64,000 nt of DNA from NCBI RefSeq assembly GCF_006334915.2, contig NZ_VDMA02000016.1, forward strand, positions 124,001 to 188,000, written 5' to 3'. A program made the position numbers and the translations under genes. Origin of the DNA: Microbispora catharanthi (GTDB lineage: Bacteria > Actinomycetota > Actinomycetes > Streptosporangiales > Streptosporangiaceae). The notes under the pieces were generated by a model that searched no databases, was not told where the DNA came from, and was given only the letters and a program-made list of their open reading frames with translations. Positions 25,431-32,965 of the stretch are shown piece after piece. Positions within the stretch are counted from its first letter, which is position 1. Every line of letters starts with the position of its first letter.

Positions 25431-25853
25431 CTAGCTGAAGCGCTTGCGGAGCGACTCCAGGCCGGGGACGAAGACGCCCCGGGTGAGGATCTTGGCGATC
25501 TTGTCCGGGGCGTCGGCCTCGTAGCTCGCGTACCACTCCACGAACGCCTGCCCGGAGTCGGTCACCGGGGCGACCCGGCACGTCGCGCGGTAGTCGCGCA
25601 TCGGCAGCGGGGACTCGAGGGTGGCGTACGTCAGCGTGCGCTCCTCGTCGTCGAGGGTCAGCAGTTGCTCGCGGAACACCCCGCCCGCCCCCTCGACCCG
25701 CCGCACGACCCCCGGGGCGAGCGGTTCGCCGTCCTCGATCTCACAGGTGGACACGCCGGGCAGCCACTCGTGGAGGTTGCCGAACTCCCGCAGATACGCC
25801 CAGACGTCCCCGGCGTCCGCGCTGATCACCGTGCTGGCGTACGGACCGCGCAT
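25431..25853 (-). CDS. SRPBCC family protein (polyketide cyclase/START-like)
   Basis: The 140-residue single-domain helix-grip protein begins MRGPYASTVISADAGDVWAYLREFGNLHEWLPG, with FVEWYASYEA near the C-terminal strand. Such proteins bind hydrophobic ligands or act as cyclases or dehydratases; no activity can be assigned. AAGGAG lies 7 nt before ATG 25853; a longer frame to 25901 lacks support. It follows the acyl-CoA dehydrogenase gene on the same strand with a 75-bp gap and is probably co-transcribed. Confidence 0.83.
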   Translation of the reverse strand: MRGPYASTVISADAGDVWAYLREFGNLHEWLPGVSTCEIEDGEPLAPGVVRRVEGAGGVFREQLLTLDDEERTLTYATLESPLPMRDYRATCRVAPVTDSGQAFVEWYASYEADAPDKIAKILTRGVFVPGLESLRKRFS

Positions 25854-25928
25854 GTGTGACTCCTTCCGCTGCCTCAGGTAAGTGCCCCGCAGGGGCGGCA
25901 CGCAAGCGGCCGGAAGTGATCGGAGCGG

Positions 25929-27110
25929 TCAGAAGCTCCTGGGCAGGCCGAGCACCTGGGTGGCCAGGTAGTTGAGCAGCAGTTCCTCGGTCACCGGCGC
26001 GATCCGGCCGATCCTGGCGTCGGCCAGCAGTCGTGCGACGGGGTACTCCAGCGAGTACGCCATGCCCCCGTGGGTCTGGAACGCGGCGTCGGCGGCCTCC
26101 CACGCGGCCTGCGAGGCCGTCAGTTTGGCGATGTTGGCCTCCGTGCCGCAGGGCAGGCGGTTGTCGAACGACCAGGCCGCCTTGTGCAGCATCAGCCTGG
26201 CCAGCTCGATCTTGGCCTTGACCTGCGCCAGCGGGAACGCGATGGCCTGGTTGGCCCCGATGGGCCGGCCGAAGACCTCTCGCTGCTTCGCGTAGTCCAC
26301 GCCCACCCGCAGCGCCACCTCGGCTCCGCCGAGGGCACTGGCCGCCAGCAGGATCCGCTCGGGGTTCAGCACGTCCCACAGCACGGCCGCCCCCCGGTCC
26401 ACCTCGCCGAGCACGCTGGAGGCGGGCAGTCGCAGGTCGTCGATGAAGACCATGTTGGACGGCGTGGTGTTCGCGCCCATCTTGGGGATCGGCCGGTAGG
26501 ACAGCCGCCCCGCCGCCACGGCCTCCGGCACGTTCACCAGGAACACCGTCAGCCCGTCGCTGCGCGGCCTGGCCTGCGCCGCCGGGATCGTCCGGGTGAC
26601 GAGCAGCATCCAGGCGGCCCGCTGGACCCCGGTGATCCAGATCTTCTGACCGTTGACGACGAAGTCGTCGCCGTCCCTGCGGGCGAAGGTCGAGATCGCC
26701 AGGGAGTTGGACCCGGCGTCGGGCTCGGTCAGCGCGAAGCAGGTCTCGATCTCCCCCGTGGCCAGCTTCGGCAGCAGCGCGGCCTTCTGCTCGGCCGAGC
26801 CGTGCCTGGCCAGCGTGAGCGCCCCGAACCCCGGCGTCAGCACGTACATGAAGGCCGAACCGCCGGCGGAGCCGGAGGCCGACAGGGTCTCGGTGGCCAC
26901 GGCCAGCTCCAGCAGGCCCTGTCCGGCTCCGCCGTACTCCTCGGGCACGGCCAGGCCGAGCCAGCCGCCCTTGGCGAGCTCGGCCCACACCTCCTCGGGC
27001 CAGCGCTTGTCCGATTCGCAGCGCTGCCAGTAGTCCATGTCGTACCGCGAGCAGATGTCCGCGATGCCCCGACGCACCGCCTGCGCGCTCTCCGGCAGCG
27101 TGAAGTCCAT
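25929..27110 (-). CDS. Acyl-CoA dehydrogenase
   Basis: The 393-residue FAD enzyme has all three acyl-CoA dehydrogenase regions: N-terminal helices, the beta-barrel with CFALTEPDAGSNS and KIWITGVQRAAWMLLV, and the C-terminal helical bundle with QREVFGRPIGANQAIAFPLA and QTHGGMAYSLEYPVARLLAD. The catalytic base residue cannot be fixed by eye. It oxidises acyl-CoA esters with electron transfer to ETF. ATG 27110 lies 7 nt after TAGAGT (27123-27118), implying a leaderless message; a GTG nine bases further upstream would lie inside the -10. Substrate chain length is unknown. Confidence 0.9.
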   Translation of the reverse strand: MDFTLPESAQAVRRGIADICSRYDMDYWQRCESDKRWPEEVWAELAKGGWLGLAVPEEYGGAGQGLLELAVATETLSASGSAGGSAFMYVLTPGFGALTLARHGSAEQKAALLPKLATGEIETCFALTEPDAGSNSLAISTFARRDGDDFVVNGQKIWITGVQRAAWMLLVTRTIPAAQARPRSDGLTVFLVNVPEAVAAGRLSYRPIPKMGANTTPSNMVFIDDLRLPASSVLGEVDRGAAVLWDVLNPERILLAASALGGAEVALRVGVDYAKQREVFGRPIGANQAIAFPLAQVKAKIELARLMLHKAAWSFDNRLPCGTEANIAKLTASQAAWEAADAAFQTHGGMAYSLEYPVARLLADARIGRIAPVTEELLLNYLATQVLGLPRSF

Positions 27111-27149
27111 GCCCGCCACTCTAGAACGCCATTCGGCGGGCTGGCGAGA

Positions 27150-27740
27150 TCACCGGCGGGGCCGGCGCGCGTGGTAGACGAAGGCGGGCGGCAGGTTCCG
27201 CCACACCGTGCGCCCGGCCACCACCTCCTCGAACGCCTCGCCCAGCCTGCGGCGGAACCGCAGGGCCGCGGGCAGGGCGCGGGCGTGGACGTAGGAGAAC
27301 GTCGTGAACGCGCCTCCCGGCGCGAGCGAGGCGACCACGGCCCGCAGCAGGTCCGCCTGGTGGGCGGGGGGAAACGCCGCCCAGGGCAGCCCGCTCACGA
27401 TCACGTCGGCGGCGGCCACGCCCCGGCCGGCGAGGAGCTCGGGCAGCCGCGCGGCGTTGTCGACCACGAGCTCCACCCCCGGGTAGCGGGCGCCGAGGTG
27501 GCCGGCCAGCCGCGCATTGATCTCGACCGCCAGGTGCCGCCCCCGCCCGCCGATGCGGCGCTGGATCTCGGCGGTGAAGGGGCCGGTGCCCGGCCCCAGC
27601 TCGACCACGACGGGGTCGCCGCGCTCCGGAACCGGCACGCACACCGCCTCCGACAACCGCCGTGAGCTGGGCGCGACCGCCCCGGTCACGGCGGGGGAGC
27701 GCAGGAACTGCCCGAAGAAGACCGCTGTTTCGTTCGCCAT
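27150..27740 (-). CDS. Class I SAM-dependent methyltransferase (phospholipid N-methyltransferase-like)
   Basis: The 196-residue protein has motif I VVVELGPGTGPFTAEI and the acidic SAM ribose-binding segment LAVEINARLAGHL. The motif IV region ADVIVSGLPWAAFPP and FTTFSYVHARAL resemble bacterial phosphatidylethanolamine N-methyltransferases (PmtA type) and related rRNA dimethylase-like folds. There is no membrane segment, as for PmtA, which associates peripherally. It is divergent from the histidine kinase gene. The phospholipid substrate is inference from resemblance. Confidence 0.82.
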   Translation of the reverse strand: MANETAVFFGQFLRSPAVTGAVAPSSRRLSEAVCVPVPERGDPVVVELGPGTGPFTAEIQRRIGGRGRHLAVEINARLAGHLGARYPGVELVVDNAARLPELLAGRGVAAADVIVSGLPWAAFPPAHQADLLRAVVASLAPGGAFTTFSYVHARALPAALRFRRRLGEAFEEVVAGRTVWRNLPPAFVYHARRPRR

Positions 27741-27913
27741 GCGGCGACGCTAGGGCCGCGCGACCGCCCGGGTCGCCCGCCGTCCGGGCCGACCTGGTGG
27801 CCAGGTGGATCACCGCGTGCGGCCCCTCGGGCGGACGGAAGCGGCCAGAAGGAGGAGAAGCGTCCTCCCAACGGAGGACCGGCCTCCGCACGGGCGGGCG
27901 GTAGCGTTCCCTC

Positions 27914-29611
27914 ATGCGGTGGCCCTCGACGCGCCGGCTCGTCCCTCGGCGTCCCCTCAGCGGCAGGCCCTTCGCGCTCTCGCGCGGCACGGCACTCGAC
28001 ATCGGCCTGGCGGTGGGCGGGACCGGGCTCGACGCGCTCGTCAGCGCCGGGTCCTGGAGCGGCGGGAGCGGCCCTGCCCCGGCGTGGGTGGGGATGGGCT
28101 TCGCCCTGCTGGCCGGGCTGCCGATGGGCCTGCTGCGCCGATGGCCCGGCCCTGTGGCCGTCTACCTGTCCGTGCTGCTGGTGGTGTGCGACCAGCTCGG
28201 CGCGTTCACCGTCAACACCCTGCAGGTCCTGCTGCCGATCTCGGTGGGCGTGCTGGCCAGGTCGCGCGGCTGGGGCTGGACGGCGCCGGCCGCCGTGCTC
28301 GCCTCCGCCGCGACCGCCGTGAACCTCGCCGACCCCGGCATCGCCCTCACGAGCAACACCTGGTTCTACTCCGTCGCGCTGATCGCGGCCCCGGTGCTGA
28401 TCGGCCGCTACCTGCACGGTCAGGAGGGGCGCCGCAAGGAGGACCCCGCGCCGCTGCTCGACCTGCTGCTCGCCGGCGGGGGGGTGGCGCTGTCGGTGCT
28501 GACCACCTGGCCGTACTGGCACGGCGGCGAGCCACCCGTGTGGGCGGTCGCGCTCGGGGTGATGCTCGCGGGGCTCGCGCTGGGCGTCGTGCGGCACCTG
28601 CCCGGCGCGGTGCTGCTGCTGGAGAGCCTCGCGCTGGTCGTGGCCGACCAGTACGTCCCGAGGGCCGGCAACAGCCTGCAACTGCTCGCCCTGGTGGCCC
28701 TCGGCGTGTTCGCGACCCGCGCCGCCTGGTCCTGGGTCGCCGCGGCGTACGCCCTGACCTGCTCGGTCGCCGCGATCGTGGTCGTGGACGACCTCGCCGA
28801 CATCACCCCGTTCCGGGTGGTGGCGCTGATGACGATGGTGACCGCGCCCGTGGCGATCGGCCGGTACGTCGGCGTGCGGCAGGCCCAGGCCAGGCACGCC
28901 TCCGAACTGGCCGCCGAGCGGGACAGGGCCGGCCGGCTCGCCGAGCGGGAGCGGATCGCCCGCGAGGTCCACGACATCGTGGCCCACCATGTGGGGGCGA
29001 TGGTGCTGCGGGCGAGCGCGGCGCAGTACGCGGGAGCCGCCGGCCCGGCCGCCGAGGCGCTGGCCGACATCAGGGACACCGGCCATCGCGTCCTGGAGGA
29101 CCTGCGCGGCCTGCTGGCCGTGCTGCGCGACCCGGACGAGGCACTGGGCTCCGACCTCATGCTCGCGAACATGCTGGCCGACCCCGGCGACGTGCTGCGC
29201 GACGCCGTGTCCCGGATGTCGGCGGCCGGCCTGCGCGTGGACCTGCGTCTCGCGCCCGAAGTGGAACGGGCCCCGCTGGTGGTGCGGGCGTCGGCGGCGA
29301 GGATCGTCCAGGAGGGGCTGACGAACGTGCTCAAGCACGCCGGCCCGGGGGCCCGGGCGGAGGTCGATGTGGCGATGCGCCCGGACGCGCTCACGGTCGA
29401 GGTGCGCAACGGCCCCGGCACGTCCCGTCCCCCGGACGTGCTGCCGTCCCACGGCCAGGGCATCGCGGGCATGCGGGAGCGGGCTCGCGCCTTCGGCGGG
29501 CACGTCACCGCGGGCCCGGCCGAGGGCGGCGGCTGGCGGCTGGCCGCCTCGCTGCCGGTGCCGCGTGAGGACCGGCCGGAGTGCCGCCGCATGGCGGGGA
29601 GGTTCGCGTGA
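27914..29611 (+). CDS. Sensor histidine kinase, NarL-partner (HisKA_3) type
   Basis: The 565-residue membrane kinase has about eight transmembrane segments arranged as two similar four-helix blocks (roughly residues 28-155 and 175-315). A coiled linker, a dimerisation/phosphoacceptor domain with RIAREVHDIVAHHVGAMV (His near 356) and a HATPase with QEGLTNVLKHAGPG and GQGIAGMRERARAFGG follow. It autophosphorylates and passes the phosphate to the adjacent regulator. ATG 27914 lies 6 nt after TAGCGT (27902-27907), consistent with leaderless expression. The stop overlaps the GTG of the regulator gene. Signal unknown; the multi-helix sensor has no large extracellular loop, so it probably senses membrane state or a hydrophobic ligand. 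Confidence 0.92.
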   Translation: MRWPSTRRLVPRRPLSGRPFALSRGTALDIGLAVGGTGLDALVSAGSWSGGSGPAPAWVGMGFALLAGLPMGLLRRWPGPVAVYLSVLLVVCDQLGAFTVNTLQVLLPISVGVLARSRGWGWTAPAAVLASAATAVNLADPGIALTSNTWFYSVALIAAPVLIGRYLHGQEGRRKEDPAPLLDLLLAGGGVALSVLTTWPYWHGGEPPVWAVALGVMLAGLALGVVRHLPGAVLLLESLALVVADQYVPRAGNSLQLLALVALGVFATRAAWSWVAAAYALTCSVAAIVVVDDLADITPFRVVALMTMVTAPVAIGRYVGVRQAQARHASELAAERDRAGRLAERERIAREVHDIVAHHVGAMVLRASAAQYAGAAGPAAEALADIRDTGHRVLEDLRGLLAVLRDPDEALGSDLMLANMLADPGDVLRDAVSRMSAAGLRVDLRLAPEVERAPLVVRASAARIVQEGLTNVLKHAGPGARAEVDVAMRPDALTVEVRNGPGTSRPPDVLPSHGQGIAGMRERARAFGGHVTAGPAEGGGWRLAASLPVPREDRPECRRMAGRFA

Positions 29612-30306
29612 TCCGCGTCGTGGTCGCCGACGACCAGGCCCTGGTGCGGGCGGGCGTCCGGATGATGCTGGAGGCGGCCGGCGACATGGAGGTGTGCGGG
29701 GAGGCCGCCGACGGGGCCGAGGCCGTACGGCTGGTCGAGCGGCACCGTCCCGACGTGGTGCTGATGGACCTGCGGATGCCGCGCGTCGACGGACTGGAGG
29801 CCACCCGCAGGATCCTCGCCGCCCAGCCGTCCGCCCGGATCGTCGTGCTCACCACGTTCTCCGAGGACGAGAACCTCTACGCCGCGCTGGGCGCGGGCGC
29901 GCTCGGGTTCCTGGTCAAGGACGACCCGCCGGCCCGGATGGTCGAGTCGGTCCGGCGGGCCGCGACGGGGGAGCCTCCGCTCGCGCCGTCGGTGCTGCGG
30001 CGCGTCGTCGAACGGGCCCTGGCGGCCGAGCGGCAGGCGGTGCCGCTTCCGCCGGGTCTCACCGGGCGCGAGGCACAGGTGCTCACCCTGGTCGGGGTCG
30101 GCCTGTCCAACGCGGAGATCGCCGACCGGCTGCACGTGGGGGTCACGACGGTCAAGAGCCATGTCGCCGCGCTCATCGACAAGCTGGGGCTGCGCAACCG
30201 CACCCAGGCGGCGGTGATGGCGCACCGGTTCGGCTTGGTCGACACCGGGTTCACCCCCGTGGCTCCTGCCGGGAGCGACCGGGAGAGCGGCGTCTCCGGC
30301 TCCTGA
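29608..30306 (+). CDS. Response regulator, NarL/LuxR family
   Basis: The 232-residue regulator has a receiver domain with the acidic pocket VVADDQ and phosphoacceptor VVLMDLRMP (Asp about 54), the conserved Thr region VVLTTFSED and Lys in FLVKDD. It is followed by a LuxR-type helix-turn-helix (LTGREAQVLTLVGVGLSNAEIADRL). GTG 29608 overlaps the kinase stop. The last about 20 residues (TPVAPAGSDRESG onward) lie beyond the family domain and match the tail of the ABC exporter at 35.1 kb; the DNA of these tails forms the direct repeats flanking the RiPP cluster. Control of that cluster is plausible by proximity, not shown. Confidence 0.92.
   Translation: MIRVVVADDQALVRAGVRMMLEAAGDMEVCGEAADGAEAVRLVERHRPDVVLMDLRMPRVDGLEATRRILAAQPSARIVVLTTFSEDENLYAALGAGALGFLVKDDPPARMVESVRRAATGEPPLAPSVLRRVVERALAAERQAVPLPPGLTGREAQVLTLVGVGLSNAEIADRLHVGVTTVKSHVAALIDKLGLRNRTQAAVMAHRFGLVDTGFTPVAPAGSDRESGVSGS
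30253..30293 (+). repeat. Direct repeat, left copy flanking the RiPP cluster
   Basis: 41 bp beginning ACCCCCGTGGCTCCTGCC match 35116-35156 at 37 of 41 positions, in the same orientation and the same reading frame at the 3' ends of two unrelated genes. See the right copy. Confidence 0.85.
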
Positions 30307-30356
30307 CCGTGACGCCGGCCGCCGTCGTCCTGCTCGGCGCCTGCCACGGGATCAAC

Positions 30357-30427
30357 CGAGGGCGGTGCTCGCCGGGTTCGGGCCGTGGCACCTGCTCGCC
30401 CGGCGGCGCTTCCGCCGGGTGCCCTCG
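30357..30427 (+). terminator. Terminator downstream of the two-component system
   Basis: CCCGGCGG (30399-30406) and CCGCCGGG (30412-30419) form an 8-bp hairpin with a CGCTT loop. Outer arms CGAGGGC (30357-30363) and GCCCTCG (30421-30427) can also pair. TCTTT follows. It should end the kinase/regulator transcript before the RiPP genes. Confidence 0.65.
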
Positions 30428-30490
30428 TCTTTGCGGCCTGGGCACCCCGGACCATAAGCGACCGTTCAGCCGATGCCTAGATCGTCCAAA

Positions 30491-30518
30491 GTGGACACCA
30501 AGAAGGCCCTCCTAGCGT
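30491..30518 (+). promoter_or_regulatory. Candidate promoter of the RiPP cluster
   Basis: GTGGAC (30491-30496) and TAGCGT (30513-30518) are 16 bp apart, upstream of the precursor gene at 30591. The predicted leader is about 65 nt, and GGAGGG lies about 6 nt before the ATG. Confidence 0.45.
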
Positions 30519-30590
30519 CTGTGTCCGGCGCCCGACCGGGTGCCCTCACATCAGGAACCGCGCCGTCCCCGGACGGCTGGAGGGATCACA

Positions 30591-30743
30591 ATGCCCAAGA
30601 TCAGAATCGACGACATCGCGGCGGCCGGCCCGGAGCTCGACGAGGGAGACCTCCGTCTCGTCAACGGCGGCCAGAGGTTCGAGTGGTCGAGCCACGTCAT
30701 CTCCCCGGACGGCAGCATCGACGCCCAGGACCCCGACTTCTGA
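30591..30743 (+). CDS. Putative RiPP precursor peptide (double-glycine leader, ATP-grasp substrate)
   Basis: The 50-residue peptide starts MPKIRIDDIAAAGPELD and has a leader ending in LRLVNGG at residues 21-27, a double-glycine site for a C39 protease. The 23-residue core begins QRFEWSSH and ends AQDPDF. It has three or four serines and five acidic residues but no Cys, Thr or Lys, so Ser-to-Asp/Glu ester links, as in graspetides, are possible while lanthionine chemistry is not. GGAGGG precedes the ATG. The gene is followed within 81 bp by an ATP-grasp enzyme and then a C39 exporter. The match of leader, core composition and neighbours is good; the actual modification is inferred. Confidence 0.78.
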   Translation: MPKIRIDDIAAAGPELDEGDLRLVNGGQRFEWSSHVISPDGSIDAQDPDF

Positions 30744-30823
30744 GCGACCCCTGCCGAGTGACCGCGCGGGGCGCCCTTCCGGCGCCCCGCGCCCCATCGG
30801 GAAGCCAGACCAGGAAGAGCGAG

Positions 30824-31840
30824 ATGTCCGGCGAGATACTCATCCTCACGATCGACGGAGACCCCCATGCGGAGCACGTGGCCCGTCTGCTGGCCGCGCG
30901 GGAGGCGGAAGCGGTCGTCTTCGACCCGGCCGACTATCCGGTCCGCGCGGTGCTCGACGCGGTTTACCACCGTGACGGGCGGGTGCGGCGGCGGCTGCGC
31001 ACGGAGAAGGCGGACGTCGATCTCGATCATCTGACGGCGGTGTGGTTCCGCCGTCCCCAGGCTCCCGTCGCGCATCCCGAGATCGCCGACCCGGTGGCAC
31101 GTGCCCACATAGAGCAGGAGTGCGCGGTGTTCGCCGGGGACCTGTGGGAGCAGCTCGACTGCCGCATGGTGCCCGCGCCCAGGGAACGGGTGCGGCTGGC
31201 CCAGCGCAAGCCGTCACAGCTGGTCCTGGCCGGCCGTCTCGGATTCGAACTGCCGGACACGCTGATCACCAACGACCCCGACGAGTTCCTGGACTTCTTC
31301 AACCGGCACCAGGGCCGCATCATCACCAAGCCCCTGGGCGTTCCCACGAGCCTGCGCGCCGACGGGGAGGGCGTGGCCCGGATGTCGGAACCGGTGTCCA
31401 CCCGGGATATGGCGTACGCGGACGCGATCAGGTTCGGCCCGGTCGTCATCCAGGAGTACGTGCCCAAGCGGGTCGAGCTGCGGGTGACCGTCGTGGGGCG
31501 GGCCGTCTTCGCAGCGGAGATCCACTCACAGGAGAGCAATCACACGAGGCTCGACTGGCGCCGCTACGACCCGGGCAGCACCCGCCATGAGGTGCACGAG
31601 CTGCCGCCGGAGGTGGCCGAGCGCTGCGTGCGGATCGTGCGGCGGCTCGGCCTGTGCTACGGCGCGATCGATCTCATCCTGACCCCCGACGGGCGTTACG
31701 TCTTCCTCGAAGTCAACCCCAGTGGCCAGTGGCTCTGGATCGAGAAGGCCACGGGCCTGCCGATCGGCGCGGCCCTGTGTGATCTGTTGATGTACGGCAC
31801 GGTCGGAGAGGAGACCGCGCATGTTGCCGGACGCCCTTGA
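30824..31840 (+). CDS. MvdD-like ATP-grasp peptide maturase
   Basis: The 338-residue enzyme resembles the ATP-grasp ligases that form ester or amide macrocycles in microviridin-type peptides. Features are an N-terminal Rossmann-like lobe (MSGEILILTIDGDPHAEHV), the family motif LTAVWFRRPQAP, QRKPSQLVLAGRLGFELPDT and the ATP-binding lysine in IITKPLG. VIQEYVPKRVELRVTVVG and the Mg-binding YVFLEVNPSGQWLW complete the active site. These enzymes phosphorylate an acidic side chain of the core and let a Ser, Thr or Lys attack. AGGAAGAG precedes ATG 30824. The 3' end overlaps the next gene by 20 bp, indicating an operon. Confidence 0.88.
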   Translation: MSGEILILTIDGDPHAEHVARLLAAREAEAVVFDPADYPVRAVLDAVYHRDGRVRRRLRTEKADVDLDHLTAVWFRRPQAPVAHPEIADPVARAHIEQECAVFAGDLWEQLDCRMVPAPRERVRLAQRKPSQLVLAGRLGFELPDTLITNDPDEFLDFFNRHQGRIITKPLGVPTSLRADGEGVARMSEPVSTRDMAYADAIRFGPVVIQEYVPKRVELRVTVVGRAVFAAEIHSQESNHTRLDWRRYDPGSTRHEVHELPPEVAERCVRIVRRLGLCYGAIDLILTPDGRYVFLEVNPSGQWLWIEKATGLPIGAALCDLLMYGTVGEETAHVAGRP

Positions 31841-32792
31841 AACCCTCCGCGGCCTGGACGGCGTCGATCCGTCCGAGGCCCAGGAGCGCCTGCGGGAGTT
31901 GCGGGAGCGCCATCCCGGCGTGCGCTTCCGGCTGCTGTGGCAGCGGGAGGACTACGACGACTCGCTCCACTACGACCTTCTGATCAAACGGCCGGGGGAG
32001 GGGACGGTGTCGCTGTCCTGGTGCCCCGACCGTGCCCTGCCCTGGCCCCTGCGGGGTGTGCAGCGGGCCGGCGAGATGCTGCTGCTGCGGATCGACGGAG
32101 TCGGGGTCAAGGTGGTCGACGCGGTCGCCTGGCTCGACTTCCTGTGGGACGAGGCCCGGCTGGTGGACCGGATCATCGCCGCCGCCCTCGTCCAGGCCGA
32201 GATGGAGGAGGCGCCGGTCGAGCTCTCCGACCACGAGATCCAGGAGGCGGTGGACGCGTTCCGGCGCGCCCGGGGACTGCTCACCGCCGAACGGACGCGC
32301 GAGTGGATGGACCGCCGCTCCCTCACCGTCGTGGACCTCCAGGAGTTGGTCGCGGGGGAGGTGGCCGCCGCCCGCGTCCGCGAGCGGGTGACGGCCGGAC
32401 GGGTCGAGCCGTACTTCGAGGAGCACCGGGAGGAGTTCGGCACGGCCCGGGTCGCCCGCCTCACCTTCCCCGACTCCGAGGCGGCCCGGCGGGCGGCGGC
32501 CGAGATCGACGCCGGAGCCGGCTTCTTCGCGCTGGCGGAGCGGACGCGCGGCGCCCGGCTGGTCGTCGAGGACGTGCCCGCGGCCGAGACGGGCACCGCC
32601 CGCCCCGGCGACGTCGTCTCGCCCGCCCCGGACGTCCTGCTCAAGGTGATCTCCGTGGCCGGCGCCGAGCTCGACGCGGACACGCGCCGCCGCGTCGAAC
32701 GGCGGGTCTTCGACCTGTGGATCGATGAACGCCGCCGGGCCGCGAAGATCGAATGGTTCTGGGGAACCACGGCGCGGACCGGCACGCTGTGA
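31821..32792 (+). CDS. PpiC-related putative peptide maturation protein
   Basis: The 323-residue protein has an N-terminal domain of unknown type (VRFRLLWQREDYDDSLHYDLL, then TVSLSWCPDRALPWPL). A helical middle and a C-terminal half resembling parvulin-type PpiC isomerases follow: YFEEHREEFGTARVARLTF, GAGFFALAERT, and a terminal SVAGAELDADTRRRV-AKIEWFWG. I recall such proteins as a family annotated as putative peptide-maturation components near RiPP genes, but no chemistry is established. It may chaperone or isomerise the precursor or scaffold the ligase. GGAGAGGAG lies ahead of ATG 31821, inside the ATP-grasp gene, and its stop overlaps the next GTG. Confidence 0.75.
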   Translation: MLPDALETLRGLDGVDPSEAQERLRELRERHPGVRFRLLWQREDYDDSLHYDLLIKRPGEGTVSLSWCPDRALPWPLRGVQRAGEMLLLRIDGVGVKVVDAVAWLDFLWDEARLVDRIIAAALVQAEMEEAPVELSDHEIQEAVDAFRRARGLLTAERTREWMDRRSLTVVDLQELVAGEVAAARVRERVTAGRVEPYFEEHREEFGTARVARLTFPDSEAARRAAAEIDAGAGFFALAERTRGARLVVEDVPAAETGTARPGDVVSPAPDVLLKVISVAGAELDADTRRRVERRVFDLWIDERRRAAKIEWFWGTTARTGTL

Positions 32793-32965
32793 ACAGGCAG
32801 ATCTTCCGTGCCGAGGCGCTGCGCCGCCATGCCGCACCGCCGTCCGCCCCGGCCGCTGTCAAGGAGGTCGGCAACCGTAGCCTCGTCCTGCTCTGGTGCG
32901 CGGTCGCGGTGCTCACCTCGGGGCTGGCCGTTCTCACCGCTCTGGTCCTGAGGGGTGGCGGGTGA
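32789..32965 (+). CDS. Single-span membrane protein of the RiPP cluster (HlyD N-terminus-like)
   Basis: The 58-residue protein starts at GTG 32789, overlapping the previous stop, and ends overlapping the exporter GTG. It has a basic N-terminus (NRQIFRAEALRRHAAPPS), then one transmembrane helix (SLVLLWCAVAVLTSGLAVLTALVL) and stops after three residues. This looks like only the membrane-anchoring start of a HlyD-type adaptor, whose periplasmic coiled coil and lipoyl domains are absent. In a Gram-positive host a short anchor could serve as an exporter accessory. Function unknown. Confidence 0.7.
   Translation: MNRQIFRAEALRRHAAPPSAPAAVKEVGNRSLVLLWCAVAVLTSGLAVLTALVLRGGG

Larger units (their letters stand above)
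30307..30590. other. Intergenic region between two-component system and RiPP precursor
   Basis: The 284-bp gap carries the two-component operon terminator near its middle and the RiPP promoter near its end (both listed separately). Nothing else was recognised. Confidence 0.5.
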
